From positions 1 to 14,355 of the forward strand of contig NZ_CABUCJ010000062.1 of NCBI RefSeq assembly GCF_902490045.1: a DNA stretch of 14,355 nucleotides, written 5' to 3'. Shown here piece after piece: positions 6,441 to 13,676 of the stretch. The DNA is from an uncultured Anaerotruncus sp. (GTDB lineage: Bacteria; Bacillota; Clostridia; Oscillospirales; Ruminococcaceae). The first letter of the stretch is position 1; each line of letters starts with the position of its first letter. Made by a program: the position numbers and the translations under genes. The notes under the pieces are model-generated. The model did no database searches, was not told the DNA's origin, and saw only the letters and a program-made list of their open reading frames with translations.

Positions 6441-6863
6441 ATGTTTTTTCAAAAATTCGGCGATACCTACGCCATCCGCCTTGGACGCGGGGAGGAGCTG
6501 GTCGCGGCGCTGAAGGCGCTGTGCGTCTCCGAGCGGATCCGGCTCGGGACTCTGTCGGGGCTGGGCGCGATGGACCATATTGTGGTCGGAGTCTACGATC
6601 TTGTAAACAAACGCTTCTGCCCGAACGTCTTTGACGAACCGCTTGAGATGACCGGCATGGAAGGAAGCGTCACGGAGCTGGAGGGGGAACCCTACCTGCA
6701 TATCCACGCCTCCTTTGGCCGCGCGGACGGACAGGTGATCGGCGGGCATCTGAGCGAGGCGCGCGTCAGCGCGACCGCCGAACTTTTCCTGCGCACGCTT
6801 GACGGGCGCGTCGGCCGCTTCTACGACGAAGAGACGGGCCTGAATCTGCTGGATATCCGATAG
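6441..6863 (+). CDS. PPC/DUF296-domain protein
   Basis: A 140-residue protein consisting of a single PPC (plants and prokaryotes conserved, DUF296) domain, in plants the partner of AT-hook DNA-binding motifs; bacterial stand-alone forms are trimers with bound metal and unsettled function. Family features are SGLGAMDHIVVGVYDL (residues 39-54) and HIHASFGRADGQVIGGHLSE (87-106). His87, His89 and His103 are placed as the expected metal ligands. There is no AT-hook or other extra DNA-binding segment, so a DNA-binding role should not be assumed. AAGAGGGAAG at 6427-6436 precedes the ATG. The tRNA gene begins about 75 nt downstream; no terminator separates them, so read-through is possible. Confidence 0.88.
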   Translation: MFFQKFGDTYAIRLGRGEELVAALKALCVSERIRLGTLSGLGAMDHIVVGVYDLVNKRFCPNVFDEPLEMTGMEGSVTELEGEPYLHIHASFGRADGQVIGGHLSEARVSATAELFLRTLDGRVGRFYDEETGLNLLDIR

Positions 6864-6897
6864 GAAGGCTGAGAGGCGAAAAATGTGAAAAACCCTC

Positions 6898-6929
6898 TTG
6901 ATTTTACCTGTCGTTTATGCTAATATAAT
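6898..6929 (+). promoter_or_regulatory. Candidate promoter of tRNA-Pro
   Basis: TTGATT (6898-6903) lies 17 nt before TAATAT (6921-6926). A perfect TATAAT overlaps at 6924-6929, but with 20-nt spacing. The tRNA starts 8 nt after the second motif. Confidence 0.5.
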
Positions 6930-6937
6930 ATAGCCGT

Positions 6938-7014
6938 CCGGATATGGCGCAGTTTGGTAGCGCGCTACCTTGGGGTGGTAGAGGCCGTGGGTTCAAGTCC
7001 CGCTATTCGGACCA
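6938..7014 (+). tRNA. tRNA-Pro (anticodon GGG)
   Basis: The full cloverleaf can be drawn. Acceptor 6938-6944 pairs with 7004-7010 (one G-U pair). The D-stem GCGC is at 6947-6950/6960-6963. The anticodon stem CTACC/GGTAG has loop TTGGGGT, giving anticodon GGG at 6972-6974. The variable loop is 5 nt, and the T-arm GTGGG/CCCGC has loop TTCAAGT. Discriminator A and an encoded CCA end it. Confidence 0.97.
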
Positions 7015-7015
7015 C

Positions 7016-7054
7016 AATCAGAGCCGTCAGATATGACGGCTCTGATTTTTTTTG
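7016..7054 (+). terminator. Terminator of tRNA-Pro
   Basis: A perfect 14-bp stem (7016-7029 with 7034-7047) has a GATA loop and runs into a long T-tract, interrupted once by GA, starting 1 nt after the encoded CCA. Confidence 0.95.
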
Positions 7055-7140
7055 ATTTTCTCGCCACTACGCCCCCGGCTGTCATGGATAGATTGTATGC
7101 GGAGGCCTCGGCGAAACAGGCTGAAAAAGAATAGGGCCGT

Positions 7141-8628
7141 GTGACGAAAGGCGAGATGGTTTTGAGCTATGATATTATGATGTACGAGCGGGTTTTTCAA
7201 ATTCTCAAGAACAGAATTGAATGCGGGCTGCTGCCGGCAGGCTCGAGCCTCCCCTCCCGCGTCAATCTGTGTGAAGAATTCGGGACTTCGGAAAAGACCA
7301 TCCGGCGCGCATTGAAGATGCTGAAAGAACAAGGCCTGATCGACACGCAGCAGCGAAAGCGCCCGGTTATAAGCTATAATTGCAATACCGTTCATCGGAC
7401 GGCCGTGCTCGCGCTGGAGAAAATAGACGCCGAGATCACAGACGACGTGCTTAAAACCGGCGTGCTGTTGTGTTACCCCGTAATTAAGAACGGGATATCC
7501 CTTTGCCAAAAAGAGGACCTGGAAAGACCGCGAAAAATTCTCGAGAATATGCGTATTGAAAACGCTGACGAGTTTTGGAGATTATCGAAACGTTTTTGGA
7601 GATTCTTCGTTGCACGAAATGAAAACGACCTGAGCCTTCGGGCGGTGGACAGTCTGGGCCTTGGCGATCTGAAACCGCTGCAGGATGACGCTGTGTGCCG
7701 AACCAAATATTACGAACAGCTTCAGGAATTTATGCGGATCATTGAAAGCGGCGGCGCCCCGGAGAGCGCGCCTTTTGACGACATGTCGGGTCTATATGGA
7801 TTTACATATGGAGACCGTCCCGCATTTCACGCCCCTTCCGACTCCACGGTGGTTCTTGGTCGGGAACGGCTGGAAAAACTTTTATCGGGCGCCGAAGTCA
7901 GATATGCGGCGGTGTATATGGACCTTTTGGGCCTGATTGCAGTTGGGCGGTACAGGCGGGGAGACAAGCTGCCCACCCACAGGGAATTGCAGGAAAAATA
8001 TGGCGTTTGCGCGGATACGACCATCAAAGCGATACAAATGATGCAGGAATGGGGCGTTGTAAAAACGGTGCGCGGCAATGGCATCTTTGTGGAGATGGAG
8101 CTTGAGGAATTGAAGAAAATTCAAATTCCCGCCCACCTGATTGCCAATCAGGTCCGCCGCTATCTGGACAGTTTGGAACTGCTGGCCTTAACCGTCGAGG
8201 GAACGGCCGGGTGCGCCGCGCCGCGCATTGCACAGGAAGAGATACGGGCGGTAAAGAATAAAATCAGCCGGCTTTGGAATGAGGAGTACCTATACGGGCG
8301 GACCCCCGCCGTGCTTCTGGATTTTATCATTGAACATACGGGAATCGACGCATTGAACGGCGTTTACGCGCTCCTGCAAAGGAACCTGCGGATCGGCCGC
8401 AGCATTCCGGCCCTGCTTCATACGGAGAAAACGGCCGTGAACTGCAAAATTCATGAGCAATGCGTAAAAGCGATCGATTCGCTCTCCTCGGAAAATTATG
8501 CCGCCTTTTCCGGGGAGGCTGCCGCGGCGTTTCAGAGCATCTACCGCCTGGTGATCGGGGAATGCAGGCGGCTGGGCTACTATGAGGCCGCTATGGAGGT
8601 CTATGACGGAAGCGCGCTGTGGAAATAG
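7141..8628 (+). CDS. Transcriptional regulator with two tandem GntR-type winged-helix domains
   Basis: A 495-residue cytosolic protein. A GntR-type winged helix occupies residues 15-77, with GLLPAGSSLPSRVNLCEEFG, then TSEKTIRRALKMLKEQGLI. A second lies at about 255-318, with GRYRRGDKLPTHRELQEKYG, then TTIKAIQMMQEWGVVKTVRG, the latter being the recognition helix and wing. Each is followed by a largely helical region of 170 residues or so, so the protein reads as two GntR-like units fused head to tail; the helical parts do not match a ligand domain I can name. The start is uncertain: GTG 7141 has AGGG upstream, while ATG 7156 has GAAAGG only 4 nt away. Its GC content and codon use look lower than those of the flanking genes, suggesting acquisition. 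It stands just upstream of, and in the same direction as, the c-di-GMP genes, so it may control them; this is inference from position. Confidence 0.85.
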   Translation: MTKGEMVLSYDIMMYERVFQILKNRIECGLLPAGSSLPSRVNLCEEFGTSEKTIRRALKMLKEQGLIDTQQRKRPVISYNCNTVHRTAVLALEKIDAEITDDVLKTGVLLCYPVIKNGISLCQKEDLERPRKILENMRIENADEFWRLSKRFWRFFVARNENDLSLRAVDSLGLGDLKPLQDDAVCRTKYYEQLQEFMRIIESGGAPESAPFDDMSGLYGFTYGDRPAFHAPSDSTVVLGRERLEKLLSGAEVRYAAVYMDLLGLIAVGRYRRGDKLPTHRELQEKYGVCADTTIKAIQMMQEWGVVKTVRGNGIFVEMELEELKKIQIPAHLIANQVRRYLDSLELLALTVEGTAGCAAPRIAQEEIRAVKNKISRLWNEEYLYGRTPAVLLDFIIEHTGIDALNGVYALLQRNLRIGRSIPALLHTEKTAVNCKIHEQCVKAIDSLSSENYAAFSGEAAAAFQSIYRLVIGECRRLGYYEAAMEVYDGSALWK

Positions 8629-8686
8629 AGGTTCCGCGTTGCCTTTCCCGGCTTTCCGGGCGTCGGAGAAACCGGTTGGAGATAAG

Positions 8687-8730
8687 GAAAAAAGCTGCGC
8701 CGCTCATGCTTGAGCGGCGCAGCTTTCTGT
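8687..8730. terminator. Bidirectional-type terminator after the GntR-like regulator
   Basis: A perfect 16-bp stem (8691-8706 with 8711-8726) has a TGCT loop. On the plus strand the stem ends in TTT followed by CTGTTTG; on the minus strand TTT is followed by TTTCC. It separates the regulator from the c-di-GMP operon promoter. Confidence 0.85.
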
Positions 8731-8739
8731 TTGTAATGA

Positions 8740-8768
8740 TTGATTTGTTGAAGAAACAGTGGTATAGT
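8740..8768 (+). promoter_or_regulatory. Promoter of the c-di-GMP operon with possible operator
   Basis: TTGATT (8740-8745) and TATAGT (8763-8768) are 17 nt apart, with extended -10 TG at 8760-8761. The start point should be near 8775. An imperfect dyad, AGTAGT (8766-8771) and AATACT (8779-8784), overlaps the -10 and the start point. It is well placed for a repressor such as the upstream GntR-like protein, but that link is conjecture. Confidence 0.7.
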
Positions 8769-8787
8769 AGTGTCAAATAATACTGAT

Positions 8788-8936
8788 AAGGTTCCAAGAA
8801 ATGTATTTGGACAGAGCGGATGCCCAATCGTGCATATTCTGCCAAGGGGAAGGACCCTTTGGCGGCTGGGCATGCCTGTGAGAAACGCCGCCGGCGCTGG
8901 CCTCCATGAGCGGCGGCCGGGCAAAGCGGGAACCTT
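8788..8936 (+). promoter_or_regulatory. Structured leader RNA of the diguanylate cyclase mRNA, riboswitch candidate
   Basis: The 5' leader can form a closed structure. P1 is 8 bp, perfect, between AAGGTTCC (8788-8795) and GGAACCTT (8929-8936). Inside it, P2 pairs 8820-8826 with 8867-8873 (7 bp). P2 is extended across an internal loop (8827-8838) by P3, 8839-8849 with 8855-8865, 11 bp with two G-T pairs and the loop AAGGA. A second arm, P4, pairs 8887-8893 with 8911-8917. The single-stranded joints are purine-rich (8796-8819, 8874-8886, 8918-8928). CTCC in the P4 loop (8902-8905) could pair with GGAG of the ribosome binding site (8954-8957). None of the consensus segments I know for class I or class II c-di-GMP riboswitches is present. 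Pairing was found by eye; its conservation is untested. Confidence 0.5.
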
Positions 8937-8960
8937 GATATTGATGCGTCAAAGGAGCGT

Positions 8961-10523
8961 ATGGAGATACCTATGAAGCAGAACAAGAAGGGGAAGGGCG
9001 GGAAGTGGGAAATATCCTTTTCTTCCATCATGCGGTATAACGCGGTGTTTTGCGCACTGGTTTTGCTGTTTGTCATGCTGGGAGGAACGGTGCACTCCGT
9101 CAGGCGGATGAAATCAAACGCGGAGGTTGCGCTCTCCTGGAGCCAGTCGCAGATATCGCAGAGGGTCACCGGCGCGGTGAACCTGCTGGAATCCCTGGCA
9201 AGTCTGCCCGAGTACTACGATCCCACGATCCCCCCGATTGACAAGGTGAAGAAGCTGGACCGGATCAGCCCCCATTTTGGGTATATGATGATCTGCTTTG
9301 TGGACGAGGATATCCTCGTCTATTCGGACGGCTCTGAACCGGCAAGCCTTGCGAGCCGCGGCTATATGCAGCAGCTGTTCTCCACCGGCCAGACGCAGGT
9401 GACGGACAGCTTCGCGGCCGGCGCGGACGGCGTGACCCTCAACTACACCGTGGCGGTGCCGCTCGTTGACGAGCATGGCGCCATTACCGGCTGCCTGTTC
9501 TGCGCCATCTACTTCGACGAAGCGGTTGAGATTCTGGAGACTTCGGCCGGCGCCCTCGACGCCGACGCGACGCTGATCGGCTCCGGGGGACAGGTCATGT
9601 CCTCCTCCGCCGGGCTGACCTACGGCGACTCCGTGATGGACGCGCTGCGGGACGACAGGCTTTTCGGCACCACGCCGGATAAGCTGGAGGAGGCGCTTTT
9701 GGCCGCGCGGCCCGGTTCTTACTGGAGCCTCCGGGACGGGAGCCTCTGCTATACCGCCTACCAGAGGGTGGACCAGACGAACTGGGATATTTTGTGCACA
9801 GTCCGCTTTGAGACTCTTTTTTTCCAGACGTTTCCCGCCCTGATGCTCACGGCCTGCCTGACGGCCCTTGCGGCGGTCGGACTTATGCTGGCCCTGCGGC
9901 GTTATATCGGCAGGCAGATGGAGGTCGTGGACACGCTGGTGCAGTCGATCGGGGAATTGGAAAAAAGAATCTATCTGGATAACCGGCCCGACGACGTGGA
10001 CTTCAACGAAGTCCTGCGACTGACCAGCGACGGCCTTTCCGACAGCCTGACCGGTGTGGTCACCCGCTCCGTGTTTCTCAATCAGGCCGCCGCGCAGCTT
10101 GCAAAGGCGGACCCGGAGGCGGTCAAAGCCCTCTTCTTCGTGGATATGGACAATCTCAAATACATCAACGACAGCTGCGGGCATGACGGCGGGGATATCG
10201 CGCTGAAAAGCGTGGGGTATATCCTGCGGGAATACGAAAAGAAATACGACGGCGTGGTGGGCCGTTACGGCGGGGATGAATTCCTGATGCTGCTGACCGG
10301 CCTGGACGACGAGGAAGAGCTGAACGCCGTATTGGAGGGGCTTGTGCTCCGGCTCCAGACCGACGTCCAGTCCGGCGGCCAAAGCATCCCGGTACAGTGC
10401 AGCATCGGCGTCTCCGTATACCGCCCGGGAATGGAGCTGGAGGAAATGATTTCCGACGCGGACGAAGCGCTTTACTATGTGAAGCAGAATGGAAAGGGAT
10501 ATTATTCTATCCACCGGAATTGA
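8961..10523 (+). CDS. Membrane-bound sensor diguanylate cyclase (Cache-like sensor + GGDEF)
   Basis: A 520-residue protein predicted to make cyclic di-GMP from two GTP. After a basic N-terminus come one membrane segment (about 27-47), an extracytoplasmic region of about 240 residues resembling a double Cache sensor, a second membrane segment (about 293-315), a helical linker and a GGDEF domain (about 360-519). The domain opens with DSLTGVVTRSVF and has FFVDMDNLKYINDSCGHDGG with the metal-binding Asp. The signature RYGGDEF is intact (GGDEF at 437-441), so activity is expected. The inhibitory I-site RxxD is not at its usual place; KKYD sits one residue off. Start is ATG 8961 (AAAGGAG only 3 nt away) or ATG 8973 (GGAG 6 nt away), a difference of four codons. 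The phosphodiesterase gene follows after 8 nt. Confidence 0.93.
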   Translation: MEIPMKQNKKGKGGKWEISFSSIMRYNAVFCALVLLFVMLGGTVHSVRRMKSNAEVALSWSQSQISQRVTGAVNLLESLASLPEYYDPTIPPIDKVKKLDRISPHFGYMMICFVDEDILVYSDGSEPASLASRGYMQQLFSTGQTQVTDSFAAGADGVTLNYTVAVPLVDEHGAITGCLFCAIYFDEAVEILETSAGALDADATLIGSGGQVMSSSAGLTYGDSVMDALRDDRLFGTTPDKLEEALLAARPGSYWSLRDGSLCYTAYQRVDQTNWDILCTVRFETLFFQTFPALMLTACLTALAAVGLMLALRRYIGRQMEVVDTLVQSIGELEKRIYLDNRPDDVDFNEVLRLTSDGLSDSLTGVVTRSVFLNQAAAQLAKADPEAVKALFFVDMDNLKYINDSCGHDGGDIALKSVGYILREYEKKYDGVVGRYGGDEFLMLLTGLDDEEELNAVLEGLVLRLQTDVQSGGQSIPVQCSIGVSVYRPGMELEEMISDADEALYYVKQNGKGYYSIHRN

Positions 10524-10531
10524 GAGGCAAC

Positions 10532-13261
10532 ATGAAGAGATTCAGCAGAAACCGGATACTCCTTTCGGCCGGCGTGTTATTGCTGATTTTTGCCGTGGTT
10601 GCGGGGGCGGGGACGCTGCTGCACGGCGAGATGGTAAAGATCCGGCAGAGCGCGGCCGAAAGCACGCTGTTTTATTACACGGAAAAGATCACGCTGCAGT
10701 TTCACGGCACGATGAATGACGCGGGCGCCCTGGCGCAGACCGCCCTTGTCATGGACGGGGACGGAACAGACTGGTTCGCGCGCGCGGCCGCTCCTCTGCT
10801 GGCGCGGGAGGAGGTGCGCCATGTCTGCCTGTTCGACGGCGATACCCTGGTGAGCGCTCTGCCAAGGGCCGATTATGGCGGTTTGGTGGGACGGGATCTG
10901 CGGGAATTTTCCTATGCCTTTACGCTGGCCAAGGTGGTGAAGGCTCTTATCGTGGAGGGCCCGGTCACCCTGGATTATGACCCGGCGCAGCAGGAGGTGT
11001 TCCTGTTCCTTCAGCCGATCGTGGACGGGGAGGCGTATCGGGGCGAGGTCGTCGTGGCGCTGGACCGGGAGTATGTTCTGGAGCAGCTCGGCTTAAAGGA
11101 GCTGTCCGCGCAGGGTTATGATTACGAGCTCTGGCGGGTGGAACCGCAGAACGGCGCCAAAGAGGTGATTGTGACCACCGATCCCGCCGTGGATTTTTCC
11201 CAGGCCAAAAAATCGACCTTCTATCTGCCGAGCCAGTGGAACCTCAGCATCCAGCCGGTCGACGGGTGGTTCAATTCCGCTCAGAAAGCGGGGCTGATAC
11301 TGGCCTGCGCGCTGTTTGCCTGCCTCCTGCTGGCGCTGGCCGGCCTGGCGCACCGGCTCTTTCTCCGGGAACATGAAAAGAGCCGGCAGAATTCCGTTGA
11401 CCCGGCCACCGGCCTCTACAATCAAAAAGGATTCACCGCTGAACTGGACCGCTGGCTCTCCGCGGACCAGGGCGCCGTCATACTGTTCTACTTCTCGCTG
11501 GAGGGCTTCGACCAGGCCGCCCGTCTGATCGGGCCCACGCAGGAAGCGGCTTTTTTGCGGAGCGTTCCCGCGCGCCTAAATGAGTATATCCGCAGGCCCT
11601 TTATCGCCGGCCGCCTGGGGTCGGGGAATTTCATCATTGCCGTCCGCGAGGAGATGGGCGAGAGGCAGCGGGAGGACTTCGCAAAGGGCCTGTCCCTGGA
11701 GCTCCTGCTGAGGGTCCGGATCAATGACAAAAAGGGCTTCCTGATGGCGCGTTATCAATGCGCGCGCTGCCAGCCCGGCAGGGACCGGGCCGAGGAGGAG
11801 GTCGCCGGCCTGCTTCACGCCTATTACGCCAGAATTGCGGAGGAATCCCCCGCGCGGATGCTGACGGAAAAGTGCAACCAGCTCGTCGAGGGGAACACCG
11901 CCGTCATATTTGACGAGTATACGGATGGCGAAATGACGGAACTGTCCAAGGCCCTCAACCGTTACCGCAAGCGTGTCGAACAGCTGGTCTACCGCGACCC
12001 GGTGTTCCATGTGGGAAACCGGCCCAAATATTTTCGGGATGCCGACGTGCTGATCTCCTATGACGCCAAGCGGCGGTTCAGCCTCTTCTGCGTCGACATC
12101 TGCGCGTTCAGCCAGTATAACGAGCTGTTCAGCACCGACGTGGGGGACGCCATCCTGCACGAGGTCCTGAGACGCCTGTCGAGGCCCCTCGGCACATACC
12201 TATACCGGATCAACGGCGATGTCTTTCTGGGGATATCGCTCTCCAATGAAAGCACGGAGGCCCTCGCGTCGCGCCTGCACCAAATCCTTGTCAGCCCGAT
12301 CACCGTTGGAAACGCCACCATCCCTCTGCAGGTCCGCGTTGCGGCCTGCCAGTATCCGGTGCACGGCGTCACCCCCGGCGCTCTGCTGGATCATCTCCAG
12401 TCGGCCATACGCTTTTCCAAGGAATCCGGCCGGAATATCGTCCTCTATAATGACGCGCTCGATGAGCTGCTGCGGACGGAGGCGGACATTCTGCACCGGC
12501 TGAGAGACGCCATCCAGCAGCAGACCCTGGAGGTGTGGTATCAGCCGCTGGCATGTGTGGCAACGGGCTGCTATTCAGCGGTGGAGGCCCTTGTCCGCCT
12601 GTCGGACGGGCAGGGCGGCTACTATTCCGCGGGGCAGGTCATTTCACTGGCTGAGCGCAACGGCCTGGTGGAGGAGCTCGGCGATTATGTGCTGCGCTCC
12701 GCGTGCTCCTTTATGCGGACCCACGGCGATTCGCTGGGGCTGGGGCGCGTCAGCGTCAATCTCTCCGTGCAGCAGCTTTTGGTGGGGAACAGCGCGGAGC
12801 ATCTGCTGGGCCTGATTCGCACGGCCGGCGCCGACCCGCGCCGGATTACCCTGGAAATTACCGAGAGCATCCTGATCCAGGCCATCGACCACACGGCGGA
12901 GACGCTGAAGCTGCTGCGGCAGGCCGGCATCCATATCGCGCTGGACGACTTCGGCGTGGGGTACAGTAGCCTGAACTACCTGTCCAATCTGCCGGTGGAC
13001 ATCATCAAGATCGACCGCTCGCTGACGAAGCAGATACAGACCAACGAGAAGCAGCGCGCCCTCCTGAATTCCATTGTGGAAATGGCGATCATCAATGATT
13101 TGACTGTGATTGCCGAAGGCGTTGAGACCGAGGCGGAACAGAAGCTCATAGAGTCGGCGGGCGTACATTACATCCAGGGATATTACTATGCCCGGCCCAT
13201 GCCGGAAGAGGAATTGAGCGCGTTTTTGAACAGCGTCCGGGAAGAGGCGCCGTTAACGTAG
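10532..13261 (+). CDS. Membrane protein with two degenerate GGDEF domains and an EAL c-di-GMP phosphodiesterase domain
   Basis: A 909-residue protein expected to hydrolyse cyclic di-GMP. A membrane segment (about 9-30), an extracytoplasmic region of about 220 residues and a second membrane segment (about 252-275) precede two GGDEF-like domains. The first begins DPATGLYNQKGF but has GSGNF (363-367) in place of GGDEF; the second has NGDVF (561-565). Neither should cyclise GTP, though they may bind it as sensors. The EAL domain looks intact: EAL (685-687) in VEALVRL, NLSVQQL, LEITES, the metal-binding Asp pair in LDDFGVGYSS (805-806), the Lys of DIIKIDRSL, EGVE (862-865) and QGYYYARPM. The start ATG has GAGAGG overlapping the stop codon of the cyclase gene, implying coupled translation. 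An upstream in-frame extension within the cyclase gene is not credible. Confidence 0.93.
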   Translation: MKRFSRNRILLSAGVLLLIFAVVAGAGTLLHGEMVKIRQSAAESTLFYYTEKITLQFHGTMNDAGALAQTALVMDGDGTDWFARAAAPLLAREEVRHVCLFDGDTLVSALPRADYGGLVGRDLREFSYAFTLAKVVKALIVEGPVTLDYDPAQQEVFLFLQPIVDGEAYRGEVVVALDREYVLEQLGLKELSAQGYDYELWRVEPQNGAKEVIVTTDPAVDFSQAKKSTFYLPSQWNLSIQPVDGWFNSAQKAGLILACALFACLLLALAGLAHRLFLREHEKSRQNSVDPATGLYNQKGFTAELDRWLSADQGAVILFYFSLEGFDQAARLIGPTQEAAFLRSVPARLNEYIRRPFIAGRLGSGNFIIAVREEMGERQREDFAKGLSLELLLRVRINDKKGFLMARYQCARCQPGRDRAEEEVAGLLHAYYARIAEESPARMLTEKCNQLVEGNTAVIFDEYTDGEMTELSKALNRYRKRVEQLVYRDPVFHVGNRPKYFRDADVLISYDAKRRFSLFCVDICAFSQYNELFSTDVGDAILHEVLRRLSRPLGTYLYRINGDVFLGISLSNESTEALASRLHQILVSPITVGNATIPLQVRVAACQYPVHGVTPGALLDHLQSAIRFSKESGRNIVLYNDALDELLRTEADILHRLRDAIQQQTLEVWYQPLACVATGCYSAVEALVRLSDGQGGYYSAGQVISLAERNGLVEELGDYVLRSACSFMRTHGDSLGLGRVSVNLSVQQLLVGNSAEHLLGLIRTAGADPRRITLEITESILIQAIDHTAETLKLLRQAGIHIALDDFGVGYSSLNYLSNLPVDIIKIDRSLTKQIQTNEKQRALLNSIVEMAIINDLTVIAEGVETEAEQKLIESAGVHYIQGYYYARPMPEEELSAFLNSVREEAPLT

Positions 13262-13676
13262 CGCCGGTTTCGCATGCCCCGCCGGCAGAGGAAACAGAAA
13301 GATTTGAGCTGCTGAGAAAATTCCGCCAGATTGCAAGTCACAAACCGAACCCAAATTGAAAATTGTCCAACAGCCGAAACGGGCCCGATCTCTGATCGGG
13401 CCCGTTTCGGCTTATTTGGGTATACGTGGAAAAACTGGGATAGTATCAAAATGTACACATTATAAAACATGGGAAAGTTCTCTGATAATTCCATAAAATA
13501 AGGCAATAATTTTTTAAATAGGAAATTGTTGTTAAAAGTATAGCATTTTTTCCTGCGGATGACAACCAAAAATATTTACAAATTCTTAGATATTATTTCA
13601 TCTTACAGGTCACAAAAAGCGTACTTTTTGAGACATTTTTGAGCGATGAGATCAGTAATAAATCGGAGGATCGGAT
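13262..13676. other. Intergenic region with terminator and AT-rich spacer
   Basis: About 415 bases without a credible gene. Bases 13262-13372 show nothing distinctive. A large terminator hairpin follows, and then from about 13421 the composition changes abruptly to AT-rich with many A and T runs up to the next ribosome binding site. A small perfect hairpin (13614-13619 with 13624-13629, loop CGTA) lies near its end. I find no convincing -35/-10 pair at normal spacing and no class I c-di-GMP riboswitch consensus. Confidence 0.7.
13373..13416 (+). terminator. Terminator of the c-di-GMP operon
   Basis: A perfect 18-bp stem (13373-13390 with 13394-13411) has a 3-nt loop and is followed by TTATTT. 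An outer CCCAAAT (13350-13356) can also pair with ATTTGGG (13414-13420), which would compete with the T-tract. Confidence 0.88.

Noticed and set aside
7084..7134. A 16-codon frame (MDRLYAEASAKQAEKE) that faintly recalls a recombinase fragment
   Set aside because: Far too short, without a ribosome binding site or any other trace of a recombinase nearby.
8788..8936. Glycine, cobalamin, SAM or T-box leader
   Set aside because: GGACAGAG (8809-8816) matches the end of the glycine riboswitch core, but the CTCTCAGG segment is absent; signature blocks of the other classes are also absent.
8770..8976. A 68-codon GTG-start frame covering the leader of the cyclase gene
   Set aside because: It starts within the promoter/start-point region without a ribosome binding site, overlaps the cyclase start, and its sequence is explained better by RNA pairing.
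13186..13569. A 127-codon minus-strand frame across the intergenic region
   Set aside because: It covers the terminator hairpin and the end of the phosphodiesterase gene, has no ribosome binding site, and its composition follows the AT-rich spacer.
13421..13676. Class I c-di-GMP riboswitch before the unknown small protein gene
   Set aside because: GGTCAC at 13608-13613 resembles the start of the consensus, but the conserved GGGCAAACC and tetraloop-receptor segments are missing.
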